DNA of 64,000 nt. Source: Macrobrachium rosenbergii. Its lineage: Eukaryota > Arthropoda > Malacostraca > Decapoda > Palaemonidae. Below the pieces are notes generated by a model that was given only the letters and a program-made list of their open reading frames with translations, made no database searches and was not told the origin of the DNA. The number at the start of each line of letters is the position of its first letter. The first letter of the stretch is position 1. Positions 38,505 through 51,195 of the stretch are shown in pieces. The stretch is taken from contig NC_089792.1 in NCBI RefSeq assembly GCF_040412425.1, positions 22,436,199 to 22,500,198 of the forward strand. The letters are read 5' to 3'. The position numbers and the translations under genes are program-made.

Positions 38505-39246
38505 GGTCGCCAGTTAAGGGTAATTAACCTAACAAAGAATATTCAAGGAATAAAGACTTTATGATAAACGTCACCAACTGTGTGCGAATCTCTACTCGTT
38601 AAGATGGTATTAAATACAACGCAACAGGTTCTCCAAACAGTGAATGAGACACAAAGAAAGCATAGAGACTTAAAATGATTTGCTTAACCTAAATCCTAGT
38701 TATTTTACTGGAATAAAGGGGATGAAGCTAACAATATAATAATTTGGCTTAATCTTAGACTTCGTACAAGCGATTACCTTCAATGGTGGCTGGAGAATGA
38801 AACAAAGAAAGATTTGGAAATACAAAAAGACGATAAAAGAATGGGCGAAGTTTTGAACAAAACACAGACTTTACCTTATGATGAATGTTGTTGCGCATAC
38901 AACGGACGATCGGAAGTTCTGGAAAATGGTCGTCACTAGGATTAAGAGACAGCCCGAATACGTCTTCTCTCCCACGATAGCTGAATCTCTCTCTTGTCGG
39001 ACCAGCGCTGGGTCAACATGCAGGCATTCATAACCTCGGGGTCTATCAAAAACATTCGCCAAAGGACAGGTATAAAGGGAAAAAGAGACTTTAGGACCAC
39101 CGTTACTAGAGAATATTGGAAAACCCTCTCTAAGGTTTATCCCTAATGCCATCGGCATATTTCTGTTTTGAACTAGCTCTCTGTCTCTGCTATGATCGTT
39201 ATTTTTGTTGCCTGGCCTACCTGCCACTGATTCTCTGTCGAGTCAA
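38505..39246 (-). mobile_element. Possible LTR-type locus (TGGCGACC site)
   Basis: The minus strand has a TAAAGTCTTTATTCC region and then AACTGGCGACC (ending at about 38506). The same AACTGGCGACC word occurs at 45378-45389, also preceded on the minus strand by an AATAAA. TGG-initial words directly after a polyadenylation-type region are typical of LTR primer-binding sites. A 118-codon minus frame (38871-39227) has no retroviral motif. Confidence 0.25.
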
Positions 39247-39298
39247 TCTGACTAAAATTACTACATAAATACCTCGACTAAACAGCAGTAATATTTAT

Positions 39299-39300
<2 letters not shown>

Positions 39301-39356
<56 letters not shown>

Positions 39357-39385
39357 TATATACTGTATATGTATGTGTGTGTAGA
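39301..39385. repeat. A-run, (AT)n and TGTG tail
   Basis: A13 followed by AT to about 39362. Confidence 0.93.
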
Positions 39386-39487
39386 GTATATTCATATATT
39401 GCTACATTAAATTAATTCCCCAACAGGCGGAGACTCCCCAGAAATCTCAAAACGAAGATCACTAACACATTTACACCTTGAATGCTG

Positions 39488-39507
39488 AGAGAGAGAGAGA
39501 GAGAGAG
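39488..39507. repeat. (GA)10
   Basis: Short pure tract. Confidence 0.94.
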
Positions 39508-39592
39508 AACAGTGTCTGTTGTGTATGGAAATGCTTGATAACTTTATCAGACAAAAAAATTATCTTTTCTGTTGGACCTTATATGATAATTT

Positions 39593-39598
<6 letters not shown>

Positions 39599-39671
<73 letters not shown>
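39599..39671. repeat. (CT)36
   Basis: Pure tract. Confidence 0.97.
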
Positions 39672-39673
<2 letters not shown>

Positions 39674-39877
39674 GTGTAATTTTTCAAGATCCATAGATTT
39701 TAATCAGTGATAATTAAGAGAAATTCAATCATTGCTAAGTCCTTGATATACAGATATTCTTAATTATATAAATTATAATTATGCTAATTAACTTGACCTT
39801 CAATTGTCATTAGTCAAAGATCAATTGAACAAAATTTCTCCTACGCAATATCACATTATTCCCTCAACGAGGACTCC

Positions 39878-40099
39878 CTGTAGGGGGGTTAGTGCCTCAG
39901 TGCACCTCATGCGGTGCACCGTAGGCATTACTTAAGGTTCTTCGCAGAGTTCCTTCGGCCCCTAGCTGCAACCCCTTTCATTCCTTTTACTGTACCTCCG
40001 TTCACAGTCAGTTTCCTTTTCAGCGCTGAATGACCTCATAGGTCCCAGCGCTCGGCCTTTGGCCTTAATCCTATAGTCTGTTCTGTTCTATTCTATTCA
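39878..40099 (+). mobile_element. SINE-A with internal deletion, well-preserved tail
   Basis: The head from TGTAGGGGGGTTAGTGCC and the tail to GGCCTTTGGCCTTAATCC are close to consensus, but the middle block between CTGTACCTCCGTTCAC and TTTCCTTTTCAGCG is missing. The tail GTTCTGTTCTATTCTATT shows pentanucleotide repeats. Confidence 0.88.
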
Positions 40100-40574
40100 A
40101 CGAGGAATTTTCACTCATGTTCATTCGCTTAGTGACTTGTCACCTGCCACTTAGAACGCAAGTGAAATCATTTAGAAAGAAGAGACGTCTCTTGGTTGCA
40201 GTGTTAACCTTAATATGAGAACAGACTCTTGTTCCCAACTCTTTCAATAACTTGAAAATTCTCCATTGCCAGGAATGTCCCAATTAATGATTCAGTTTTT
40301 TTGCTGTGGGTTGTCAAGTGCTGCTGTTGTCATGCAGACCCAAAGACAAGGTGATACAATGGTTTCTCCATGTCATTAATAGGCCTGATCTCAAGCGCCG
40401 TCCTATGGGATTTCAAGAAATCAAAATACGTTTTATCTTTTAAACAAACAATTCTTGATAACAGAATCATTCTTGCATCGGTATTCATTCAGTTTACGTA
40501 TCTCTCAGGCATTCAAGTACAATTAAATACAATGTAAAGCGTTATTGTAATTACTGAATTTATATTTGCGTGTA

Positions 40575-40755
<181 letters not shown>

Positions 40756-41023
40756 AGGTCATATAGCTGTAAGCTATAGGAGCTATCAAGGAACCCAGGA
40801 AACAGAACGCAACCTCCACACAGCTATTCATAACATAACAAGTTGTTTGTTTATAATTTGGTATGTACTTCAACTTTTACTTACCCTCTTTCTTTTTTAG
40901 ATGTCTTAGTTTCTCTTGTAACTCAGTTTAGGTGGGTCATGTCCCTTTATAATGATTTTTAAATTGTTATTTTTATTTCGTTTTTTTTATAAGATTTTAA
41001 GTTATATTTTCCAAAAATTACAA

Positions 41024-41062
41024 CCTTGAAGATGCAATGAGATATTGCAAAACGCCGTCCAA
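41024..41062 (+). ncRNA. Hammerhead-like motif, degenerate
   Basis: TTGAAGA (41026-41032) is followed by a 6-bp stem TGCAAT (41033-41038) with ATTGCA (41044-41049), then AAAC, GCC and GTC (41057-41059). One core base differs at the start (T for C), and the G of GAAAC is missing or is A. Fifty bases downstream an (AT)n tract starts (41111), as at other element ends here. Confidence 0.42.
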
Positions 41063-41110
41063 AATATACAGTTGTTTTTATATACGTATTGCCTTTTGCC
41101 TTTTTGATAG

Positions 41111-41114
41111 CTAT

Positions 41115-41192
<78 letters not shown>
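41111..41192. repeat. (AT)n
   Basis: Begins about 50 bp after the hammerhead-like motif at 41024. Confidence 0.96.
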
Positions 41193-41193
<1 letters not shown>

Positions 41194-42655
41194 CATATGT
41201 GTGTAATTATATACATACACGGTTATATATAAATACACACGCACATATAAATATATATATTATAAACAGAAAGAGGTTCCCTTGATTTAATTTCTCCAAA
41301 AATCGTTCTTCACGCAAAGTGATCTTGAGACTGTCTTTAAGCCTTTTGATTGGATCCCTTTTATTTTTCCTTTTTTATGAACGATATATGACCGGAACGT
41401 CAATTGTCCCTATTCCGAGAAACATTTGACAGATTCAGACGCCCATCACTTGTTGTCTGATTTGTTTTTGCCCATATCCATCCAGAATCAATATTCTGAG
41501 TCGTTTAATACATCTCTTATTTACATAATTTACATAAGAACATCGTTTCCATAGTGGTCAGATTCTTCGCGGTTATGTTATGCTGCGGGATGCTGCTGAC
41601 TTTGATTTCCTACTCGCCAAGTGGATGGTTCCCTTGATTTAATTATCGAGCATCTCTCTCTTCTTATTTGCAAGCGTATCCAAACAGTGTGAAGGATATG
41701 GGAAGATAAGAGGGCGTTGTGTTTAGTACAAGAATTACATACGTACCGTGTAAAAATTGATCAATATATACAGTATATGTGTGTGTGTATATGTGTATGA
41801 GTATGGAACAGCACGTATGGGAAGGTCAAGTCGTTTGTTCAATATACTTTGTTTTGGTGACGTTTGAAGACCAAGTCTGCCCCTCTCTCAAAGCTGTAAA
41901 ATTAAAAAAAATAGACGTTAAAACGGACTCAGGCTTAAATAAGTTTTAACATAACATGAAAGTATGAAAGGAAAACATGAGATAAATGTTAAAGTATACC
42001 GAGCAGTAACCGAAGGTGAAAACTGAGTGACGCTCGAGAGGTAGAGGAGTTGACGAGGTCAGAATATTTAGCTGGGGAACTGGCTGTTTGATGAAGAGTG
42101 ATTCAAGTATCGACAGCTGGTGATTTTTAAAAATTCTTGTGATCAATGATATTTACATTTTTTGGCGTAATCTCGTATGCATGTGAATTCAGGGTTTGAT
42201 AATTTTACACCGGTTCGGTAACTCAGCCATGATGAGAGTTTGTTCTCTCCTTCAACAACCTATTTGGAGCCCACCTACTGCCCAAGGTCACATCTGGGTC
42301 AGTTAAACAAATAAATGACTCCAGAAGTCATCAAAAGATTAAGCTCCACAGGGCTTTTACCTTAACATCTAACTGGAATAGTTTCTATGGAGAAATTTTA
42401 CGCTACCACCAGTATTTTGTTAATATTTGTTTTCCATCTAAGTTTTTGTATAGGCTAAACATCATTGTGAATTTTTAAATAATATTTTCCACTCAAAATT
42501 TTAAACACCAACAGTTCCAAAACTATCATTTTTGTGCAGGTGCCCCCGTTAATCTACGACAAACATTTTTATCAGGACTTGAGACAAACAATTACAAGTA
42601 TCTACCTCTCGTTGAGCTTAACATAATACCCGGTAACCCGATGACGATTGGATCT

Positions 42656-42723
42656 TTGTTTAAATATAAACAGAAGCTTAATGCTTTGATGTTTAAGTAT
42701 AAACAGAAGCTTAATGCTTTGAT
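42656..42723 (+). repeat. Tandem duplication, unit about 33 bp
   Basis: TATAAACAGAAGCTTAATGC plus TTTGATG occurs twice in succession. Confidence 0.92.
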
Positions 42724-43062
42724 GACCTCGGTAGTCCTTCCACCCATATTTGCTGCTGTACATCTGTTTTGTAGCTTTGATTATATATACAGACGCCACC
42801 CTACTTATGAACATTCAACATACTAGCATTCAGAGATATAAACAAACGGGATCGCCAATTAAAACTGTGTTCAGAGCGCTCCCCTTTACCACCCGTATGT
42901 TCAAATTTTGTTTTGCGCCTCTATTCTGTACATCCATTACTGTATGTACAGTGTATTGTGTTTTAGGATGGGAAAAACGTACAGTACCATATTGACTTTA
43001 TATCATACTGTACTTGAATAAGCATGACGAGTACAGTAACCAACTTAATGTTTAGATTTAGG

Positions 43063-43348
43063 CATACGTGCCAAGCCCTGGGCCAACTAAGGCCATTCAG
43101 TGCTGAAGCGGAAATTGACAGTAAAAGTTTGAAAGGTGTATCAGGTTGAAAACCCCGCAGTTGCACTATGAATCATTTGTTACGAGAGGTTGGACAGTAA
43201 GATGGAAGAAAGAGAATATGAACGGAGTTACAGTAAAAGGAATGAAAGCCGTTGCAGCTAGTGGCCGAAGGGACGCTGCAAAGACCCTTAATTAATGCCT
43301 ACATTGCACCGCACGGGGCGCACTGACGGCACTACACGCCTACGGAGT
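43063..43348 (-). mobile_element. SINE-A copy, minus strand
   Basis: The reversed landmarks run from CCAAGCCCTGGGCCAAC through GTTGCACTATGAATC, GTGGCCGAAGGGACGC and ATTAATGCCTACATTGCACC to CGGCACTACACGCC. Confidence 0.88.
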
Positions 43349-43396
43349 TACTGACATTTCGACATACAAACGGCCCTCCGGAAAGTAACTGCTTTT

Positions 43397-43419
43397 ATTG
43401 CGTCATCTAATGACGCAAT
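43397..43419. repeat. Perfect 10-bp hairpin with 3-bp loop
   Basis: ATTGCGTCAT and ATGACGCAAT are separated by CTA, about 50 bp outside the head of a minus-strand SINE-A copy. Confidence 0.95.
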
Positions 43420-43435
43420 ATATATAAAATGTATC

Positions 43436-43936
43436 GTTTGTTTTTTATTGATATTAATTCTCATTAGGATCATTTTATTAGCAGCCAGTCTTGTCGTATA
43501 TCTAGCAGCTGTAGTTATAAGTAAAGTAGAAAATATAGAAGAAAATTTTATAAATCGAAATTCACGTCAATACTGTTAATTATAGCTTATTTAATATTAA
43601 ATATTTATTATTGAATATATAACTGAATAATATTTTTTGCATTTAATTTAGTTTAAGCGTCCTTTACTTGCAATCAAGCTGTTAGTTTCAGCAAGAACAC
43701 GTTTATGGATAAAAGAACTTCGTACATTATGTACTTCTATTTTCAGCAGCTTTCAGTAGAAAAACAAGTCACAAGAATGATAAGAGACAGAAGAATTGTT
43801 GGTAAACAACCTTCCTTTCACCTTGGCCAATTACAAAAATAGACAGAGCAAACAATGGCGCCTTTTTCTGCCAGTATCCCACGGAAAATGAAAAAGGTAT
43901 TGTTTTTTTTGATGTTAAGTCTCATTAGGATCATAT

Positions 43937-43942
<6 letters not shown>
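43436..43942 (+). repeat. Direct repeats about 463 bp apart
   Basis: TTAATTCTCATTAGGATCAT (near 43455) and TTAAGTCTCATTAGGATCAT (near 43917), each preceded by a T-run and GAT, bracket noncoding sequence. The second runs into a (CT)n tract. This could be a terminal repeat pair or a local duplication. Confidence 0.7.

Positions 43943-44001
<59 letters not shown>
43940..44001. repeat. (CT)31
   Basis: Pure tract starting at the end of the second 43436-family direct repeat. Confidence 0.97.
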
Positions 44002-44003
<2 letters not shown>

Positions 44004-44187
44004 CCAAATTAAAACCTGAACTTTAAGAAAGGAAAATCAATATATCTTTATGCAGTAGCCTGAAATCTTATTCCCGAAGTAGGGTGAATTTTAATATTAT
44101 TTTAAAACACCATTTTACCCCACATGACTGTTACTTTAATTGCATATTCAAATTTCTTTTAAGTATCCTTTATGGACAATTAAAACC

Positions 44188-44431
<244 letters not shown>

Positions 44432-44722
44432 AATTTTAATTTTGTGATACATTTCCCTATTCTACCGTAAGGCTTCTTTACCCATGCGGCATAACACAAA
44501 AGATTTAAAATCGCTGTGTAAATACTATGTTGTTATTTAACTGCGTGCATTACTCGCCCTTATCAGCACGCAGGAACAAACGCGTTTAATTTCTCCAGAT
44601 GTTTGTTTCTCTGTGCATGAGGCCGAGAAGACGATTCAGGTCCTTGCTTCCTCAAGTTATTTCAGTATCAGGAAGAGAAAATCTTTGCAAATATTATTGC
44701 TTTTCTCTGGTTTGTTTTTAAT

Positions 44723-44726
<4 letters not shown>

Positions 44727-44800
<74 letters not shown>

Positions 44801-44867
44801 TACATATATGTATATATGTATTTATTTGTGTGTATATATATGCACATATATATGTTTGTGTATATAT

Positions 44868-44940
<73 letters not shown>

Positions 44941-44965
44941 ATGTATATGTATATATATATTATTT
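44727..44965. repeat. (AT)n, mixed, (AT)n
   Basis: AT 44727-44793 and 44860-44936 with TATG/TGTG between. Confidence 0.95.
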
Positions 44966-45055
44966 ATGCATATAAATATCGTGGATCATTAGGCTAATTA
45001 AGTTAATTTGTAATATCTTGGTTTGTCTAGCCTTGCTTTACCTAAGACCCACGTA

Positions 45056-45335
45056 ATCCTGTCGAGTCGGTAGAGTTGTGGGCTGTTGCTTTCGCTAGGC
45101 CCGTTTTCGAGTCTCCGGCCGGCTAATGAAGAATTAGAGGAATTTATTTCTGGTGGTAGAAATTTATTTCTTGCTATAATGTGGTTCGGATTTCACAATA
45201 AGCTGTAGGTCCCGTTACTAAGTAACTAACTGGTTCTTAGCCACGTAAAATTAGTCTAATCCTTCGGGCCAGCCCTAGGAGGGCTGTTAATCAGCTCAGT
45301 GGTCTGGTAAAACTAAGGCATACTTAATTAAGGCT
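45056..45335 (+). mobile_element. SINE-B: tRNA-derived SINE, near full length
   Basis: The head has a tRNA-like promoter: an A-box-like AGTCGGTAGAGTTG (45065-45078) and a B-box-like GTTTTCGAGTCTCC (about 45103-45116). The body continues CGGCCGGCTAATGAAG, AGGAATTTATTTCTGGTGG, GTGGTTCGGATTTCACAATA, AAGCTGTAGGTCCCG, GGTTCTTAGCCACG and CTAATCCTTCGGGCCAGCCC, and ends GGTCTGGTAAAACTAAGGC. RNA polymerase III transcription from the internal promoter is expected for such elements. Two more copies are at 32198-32463 and 58650-58740. Confidence 0.88.
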
Positions 45336-45377
45336 GAAACTTGCCTAAAAAAAAGGACATAACAAATAAAATTAGAT

Positions 45378-46190
45378 CAGGTCGCCAGTTGAGACCAGAG
45401 TTACTGAATATAGAGATTTATTCTGAACACATGAAGTAAATCAAGAACATTACTCAAACTACTAGTTTCAACATAGTAAAATAAAAGTGTTAGCTGATTT
45501 TTTACTGGAACTAACAACAGCTCCGTCTTCGACGCCTTAGGACATAAGATATTTCAGCATAAAGGAGTGAATAACGCAACGACTCAGGTCCTCTTGTGAC
45601 GCTTCTATAAAGCAAATTACTGCAAGCGCGTGCATTGAGGTTCTTGGTATCAAGGATGCTAATTCTTCTCCAAACAAGAGGATAGCCAGGTCCAAGGCGT
45701 ACACAATTCTGAATGAGACGTATCCAGATAACGCCCACGTGTTACAGAAACTCTCATTCGTCATTAATTAATTGTAAGGGATGAATGTTGGATCAAGAAT
45801 ATTGCTTTAACACCATGGAGGATAACTGACGCAATTCCACTAGGCAACAATAATTGTACTTAATAAACTGTATATGGTTTTACTAGGATTTTTCTTAGTC
45901 AGTGACTGTTTAGGAGAGGAAAACTTGAAAAACGAAAAATGAGAGTTTAAGTTGAAGGGAAAGAGAACTGGGAGTAATTGTCACATTCAGACTCACCGGT
46001 GGAATAGATAATGCAGTGATCACGTGCATCAAAAGCCCCTGGGTCCGTTGAAATGGCAATTTCCCCCGAGTGTCCGACAAGGGGGAGACACAAAGTGGGC
46101 TAAGAGAGTTGCCCAATATGCTTGTTGCTTCTCTTGTGGTTGCTTTAACACTTCGTCGAACCTGGTTCCGGGGCTTGGGTGTTTGTTACA
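45378..46190 (-). mobile_element. Possible solo LTR (TGGCGACC site)
   Basis: The minus strand could begin TGTAACAAACACCC near 46190 and end near 45388, where AATAAA and then AACTGGCGACC are found. The interval is less AT-rich than its neighbours and has only short meaningless frames. Its partner site is near 38506. No internal gag-pol is present. Confidence 0.25.
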
Positions 46191-46447
46191 AACTCCTCCC
46201 CAAAACTGCCTTGGCGTGGGTGCAGGTAGCATCTGAAAAATGACAAAAAAAACTCGTCGCTACAAAGGTCGTAGAAAAGTGAGCTTAAGGTACAGTCCAC
46301 CTGAGGTTGGTCTTAGCAAAACCTATCCTGTCTGATATCCCTCTAAACTAAAATTCTTACCCCCTTTTGACGGTTGGGATCTATTTCCTAAACAAAGACA
46401 AATCTTTTGATATTCGATTAAAGCAAGGAAGAGAGGCCGAACAGATA

Positions 46448-46573
<126 letters not shown>

Positions 46574-46802
46574 CATATACATTTATATTTACATTTATTA
46601 AGAATAAAGTGTTTTCGCATCTTCTATATAATGAGTCTTTTATATCCTTCCTTTTGATAATCTTCCTCATTTCTTTTGTAAATTTCATCTGGGAAAACTT
46701 CTTGGATTTACTCCTTCCCTTTTGTGACGCTTATTTGTCAGTCTTTCTGCTTGTCTCTATATCATTGTTTTTTTAACTATGTAAATTTTGGGATTGTAAT
46801 TG

Positions 46803-47108
46803 GAATATAAAATTTAGGCCAAAGGCCAAGCGCTGGGACCTATGAGGTCACTCAGCGCTAAAAGGGAAATTGAAAGTAAAGAAGGTTTTAAAGTTGTAAC
46901 AGGAGGAGAACCTCGCAGTTGCACTATGAAAAAATTGTTAGAAGGGGCTTGAAAATAAAATGGAAGAAAGATAATATGAACGGAGGTACAGTAAGAAAAC
47001 TGAAAGAGGGCGCAACTAGGAGCCGAAGGGACGTCGCAAAGAATCTAAAGTAATGCCTACAGTGCACCGCGTGAGGCGCACTGACGGCACTACTCCCCTC
47101 TGGGGGTT
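46803..47108 (-). mobile_element. SINE-A copy, minus strand, full length
   Basis: The copy runs from TTTAGGCCAAAGGCCAAGCG through CTATGAGGTCACTCAGCGC, GTTGCACTATG and AGCCGAAGGGACG to CACTACTCCCCTCTGGGGG. It has all family landmarks. Confidence 0.9.
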
Positions 47109-47109
47109 A

Positions 47110-47520
47110 TGTAAATGTACCCGTTTAGAAAGTAGAGTTTTGTCTGGATGGACTTGCATACTAATGTGTTCATTTTGTATACTGAATGAAACCGCATCAA
47201 CGATAAGAGACCCAATAAACTTCTGCTTGATGCATATGATGTTTAGTTCTGCTATCAGAATTAATGTCAGTCCTCTGGTTGTGATTTTTTTCGTGAAAAT
47301 TTGACACAGCAGACACATCCTTAGAACTATGGAAGTGTGACCTTACTCCTTCTCCCTCCACGGAGCTGTGCCTTTAATCCTTAAATTATGAAGAAATAAA
47401 GTTATTTTAGCTGATTATTATTAAGGTCACCCATTTTGTAGAGGTCCCTTGAGGTAACCACTTTTTAGAGGTCAATCTGTTTGCTATTTGATGGTATACT
47501 ATGATGGTCTCCCGTTAGTT
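47110..47520. other. No gene seen
   Basis: Lies between SINE-A and the stop codon of the candidate exon at 47528; no clear polyadenylation signal on the minus strand. Confidence 0.65.
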
Positions 47521-47527
47521 ATCATGA

Positions 47528-47839
47528 TTACTTGATGCGCTCTTCCACCGCGCTGTCCCAATATCGGTTATCGGGTATGAGTTGCTGACTCTCGCGTAAG
47601 CACCGCATTGCATGAGTTCCCTGTTTGGTGTCTACATATTCAACCTGGTCTTTCAAAGCGTCTTCCAGCATTTGTGGGTACGCAGTGCACTTGAGGAAAT
47701 GATTGTCGTTTTGTTGTATCGGGACGTAAAGATTGGGAATACATTTTTCGGAACTCATATTGGTCGTGAGATCTAGAACCGAAACTTCATGGAAAGCGGA
47801 TGCAGTATTGAGGAAGTCTCTGCAGTGTCTCGTCTGTTG
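47528..47839 (-). CDS. Candidate terminal exon of an unidentified gene
   Basis: A minus-strand open segment of 103 codons starts right after a good splice-acceptor-like sequence (TTTACTCTCCCCTAG, minus strand, ending at 47840). It ends at TAA. It reads QQTRHCRDFLNTASAFHEVS at the start; an internal Met at residue 28 opens MSSEKCIPNLYVPIQQNDNH. The end reads LIPDNRYWDSAVEERIK. Composition is balanced and acidic/basic, with no low-complexity sequence or transmembrane segment. Base composition is richer in G and C than its neighbours. I do not recognise the family. It could be a host last exon, a retrogene piece or chance: open runs of this size are expected a few times in AT-rich DNA of this length. 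No AATAAA is evident close downstream. Confidence 0.3.
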   Translation of the reverse strand, partial: QQTRHCRDFLNTASAFHEVSVLDLTTNMSSEKCIPNLYVPIQQNDNHFLKCTAYPQMLEDALKDQVEYVDTKQGTHAMRCLRESQQLIPDNRYWDSAVEERIK

Positions 47840-49007
47840 CTAGGGGAGAGTAAAGGGACCGAGATATATGATTATAGATGTTGCTTTAATTCAGTTTTGC
47901 TCGTGCCAGTGTGCTCTCCGAGTGCTGGAAATTGAGCATTGTAGTTGGAAATTGAACATATACTGTTTGCAGCTTATAATATATAGGTAAATTTGGAAAA
48001 TTATCACCAACAGTCTCGGATTTCTGCTGTCTATCTACTTTACTTAGCCAAGCATAGATCGTCATTTAATTTTACCATATTATAGTGTTATCATACCAGA
48101 CTGTGTGGTAGAATTATTTACTTGAAGTCCACTGAAAGTATTATTTAAAAAGCAGCATTTTTTATCATAACTAATGATAGACCTCAACTCTGAAGCATTT
48201 TAAACTTAGCCGCAATGCACATCAGAATGTCAGCTTTGCATGACTAAAGGCATAATGCAGAGATTAAGCTGACCTCGTGAAAAATGATTTGCAGACACAA
48301 ATTGAGTTCACCTATCTTCGGACGATCTTTGGAGCTAGCCAGCCTTGTCGTAAGGCTTAGCAATCCATCTCAGTCAGAGTCAGTGTTAAAAGCGAAGGTG
48401 AAGGGTAGCACAATTATGTCACGTTTTCATGAATAACATGATTTATCGCCCGGGCCAATTTTAGGAAACTATTTAAATGCATTAGAATGTTATGAGGGAT
48501 CGCATGCTTATCATCAAAGCATAGGTCGAGAGAGACATAAGGAAGAACTAAACATCACGTGAATCTACGAGTGATAGATATAAAGAGAGAGAGAGAGAGA
48601 CTTTTCTTTACATTGCTCAAGATAAACCGGCCGTGTGAACAAAATTTTGCTTGAAGGAAGTTTCTTTACCCCCGAATATAACTGAATTTAGAAATTAGGG
48701 AAAATAAGAAGCTTTTTACCAGTGGGAGTAGCTAGTTTTTTTTTATATCTATAAAAGTATATGTAACTTTTGAATTTTCTTTGTTGATGTTGGGTATGCA
48801 GTTGTTAAGAGAAATTACCTTTAAATGTCTTCAAGGTAATTTTTTTCATTTTACTATGTATTAAAGATGTTATATGTTAGTATGTAGTTTTAGTTAATTG
48901 TTATTTTAATTAGTAAACTTCCTTAGATTTTCAGTTGTGTATATTGTGCAAAAATTATGTAATAATTACGAGGCAAATTTCTGTTGGAATCCTTATGTGG
49001 ATGAACG

Positions 49008-49008
<1 letters not shown>

Positions 49009-49100
<92 letters not shown>

Positions 49101-49172
49101 ACCGTTTAAGTAAATTCTCATTTTGCTTCTATGTGTGTGTGTATTTGTGTGTGTGTGTGTGAGTGTGTGTAG
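49009..49172. repeat. (AT)40 and a nearby (GT)n
   Basis: AT to 49089, GT at 49131-49171. Confidence 0.95.
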
Positions 49173-50017
49173 GATTTTCCAGGTTTTCATAGATTCATGT
49201 ACGTCGGTACATTTCATTACTATTGCCTCATGTAATCATGTACAGTACTTTTGAGCACAGTTTAATTAGTCATTCAACGCTTCAGATGAAACGAAAATTC
49301 CGGAAATTAGTTTTTGTTATTTTTCTTAACGTGACTCCTGGGAAACTGGATTTAGAATTTTGTTTGGCGAGCTGGCATGATTGCATTAATGACACGTCAT
49401 CGTTCTGAAAGGGTCAAAAGTTGCCAGATTTTTAATCCCCCTTGTGGTAGCCTGCATTTATATCAAGCGAACTCTCTCCTCCCACCTCAGAGTGTTGGTA
49501 TTAACTACCTATGACAAACAAATTTCCTGAATTTTAAAAAGGGAATAAATCTTTGAAGTTTGTGGAACATATTAATCATAACATGAATGAAAGCAGAAAA
49601 AAACTAGTGATAGTATATCAGAAGATGGATAAAAAATATATCAGGTGATTATAACTATTAAAAGAGGAAATTTGCTTCCTCTGAAACTCTAGATACAGAA
49701 ATTATAAAAAAACCGATGTGAAATGTTTTCTTTTTCTAGTTTCAGATATGCACAGCTGAGGTCTCCCTGGGATATTATATATGTGAGTATTGTATTATGA
49801 TTTTATTTTAGTTTGAACATCCTTTAATGATTGACTGTTTTGTACTAATTTTTATACAAACCAAAATATCTCTCAAGAATGGCAGTGCTACTCCACAATA
49901 CTCGGTTTTATTCACGGGCTCATTTTATTAGCGTTTCCTTCCAGAAATGAGAAGTTTTCCTTCGTTGGGTTAGTTACCTTATAGTACTTGCTTTCTTTAA
50001 GAAGAAAATATCTTATA

Positions 50018-50022
50018 AAATA

Positions 50023-50079
<57 letters not shown>

Positions 50080-50082
50080 GTG

Positions 50083-50141
<59 letters not shown>
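50018..50141. repeat. (AT)n, two blocks
   Basis: Separated by AATGTGTATA near 50078. Confidence 0.96.
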
Positions 50142-50143
<2 letters not shown>

Positions 50144-50218
50144 ATTTATTTTATTTCTTTATTTCTGATTGTTTTGCATTTTGTGTAAAAATTGACAGTA
50201 TTTTTGTACGATTAAGTC

Positions 50219-50219
50219 A

Positions 50220-50284
<65 letters not shown>
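50219..50284. repeat. (AAT)22
   Basis: Pure trinucleotide tract about 560 bp upstream of the palindrome that is itself capped by (AAT)n. Confidence 0.97.
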
Positions 50285-50285
<1 letters not shown>

Positions 50286-50843
50286 TTACGGCCCTAGATT
50301 TTTATCAGAATGGCTTAGATTTTCTGTCTTGCTAGAAAATTGTCTTATCCCAGTCATGACTCAGTGTTTGTCTTAATATTCTCCCTAATCTGTACTGTTT
50401 CTCTCTCGTTTAATTTTTTTATTTGGATGCAGTTATTTTAACCATTTAACAGAACATTATATACAAGTGGCAAATTTGTCGGTCACCATTGAAACGTGCC
50501 TTTGTTTATAATGGAAAATCAACTAATCTTTTCATGTACTATAATAGGAATGAGGGGGAATCATTACCCAAAATGGTATGTTAGTGTAGGAATCATTAAT
50601 ACAAATCCGGTGAACGTGCCGCGCTTACATAGTAAGAATAGGCTATTAACTTGCCACGTGTTCAGACTCACAATTAGATTCCTTTACCATTTATCTATCT
50701 GTGCGTGGGCTGGTCAGGAACATGAACATGAGCATTTAATAGCGTTTTTTCCCCTCTCGCTTCCTCTCTTTTTGATGGCAGTTCTACAGACTTTTAAATG
50801 CAGCGTCAGGCTCGTTTGTACGAGCTCTGAATTTTTCAGTCCC

Positions 50844-51195
50844 ATAATAATAATAATAATAATAATAATAATATTTCCACATTTTAATTTACAGCGGGTA
50901 TTAAATCCATTACATAAATAAATATAAACAGCTTTTCTCTAGGGAGAGACATTCAGATCGAACAAGATCAAACGGTTTCCATTGATAAGTCCTGCAATAC
51001 TTGACAGATGTATTGACATATTCTGGGATGTCAGTACATGTGCCAAGTATTGCAGGACTTCTCAGTGGAACCGTATGATCTTCTTGTTCGACTTGACTGT
51101 CTCTCCCTAGAGAAAAGCTGTTTATATTTATGTTTATATTCTGTATTGTATCATTTATGTAATGGATTTAATGTACCCTGTAAACTAAATGTGGA

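Larger units (their letters stand above)
47845..50840. other. No gene seen outside microsatellites
   Basis: Would be the intron side of the candidate exon at 47528-47839; no upstream exon could be identified. Confidence 0.6.

Noticed and set aside
42180..42260. Possible tRNA-like A box, minus strand
   Set aside because: No B box at acceptable distance and no second copy.
50496..50921. 141-codon frame
   Set aside because: It ends in a poly-Ile run from (AAT)n and overlaps the left cap of the palindromic element; no recognisable domain.
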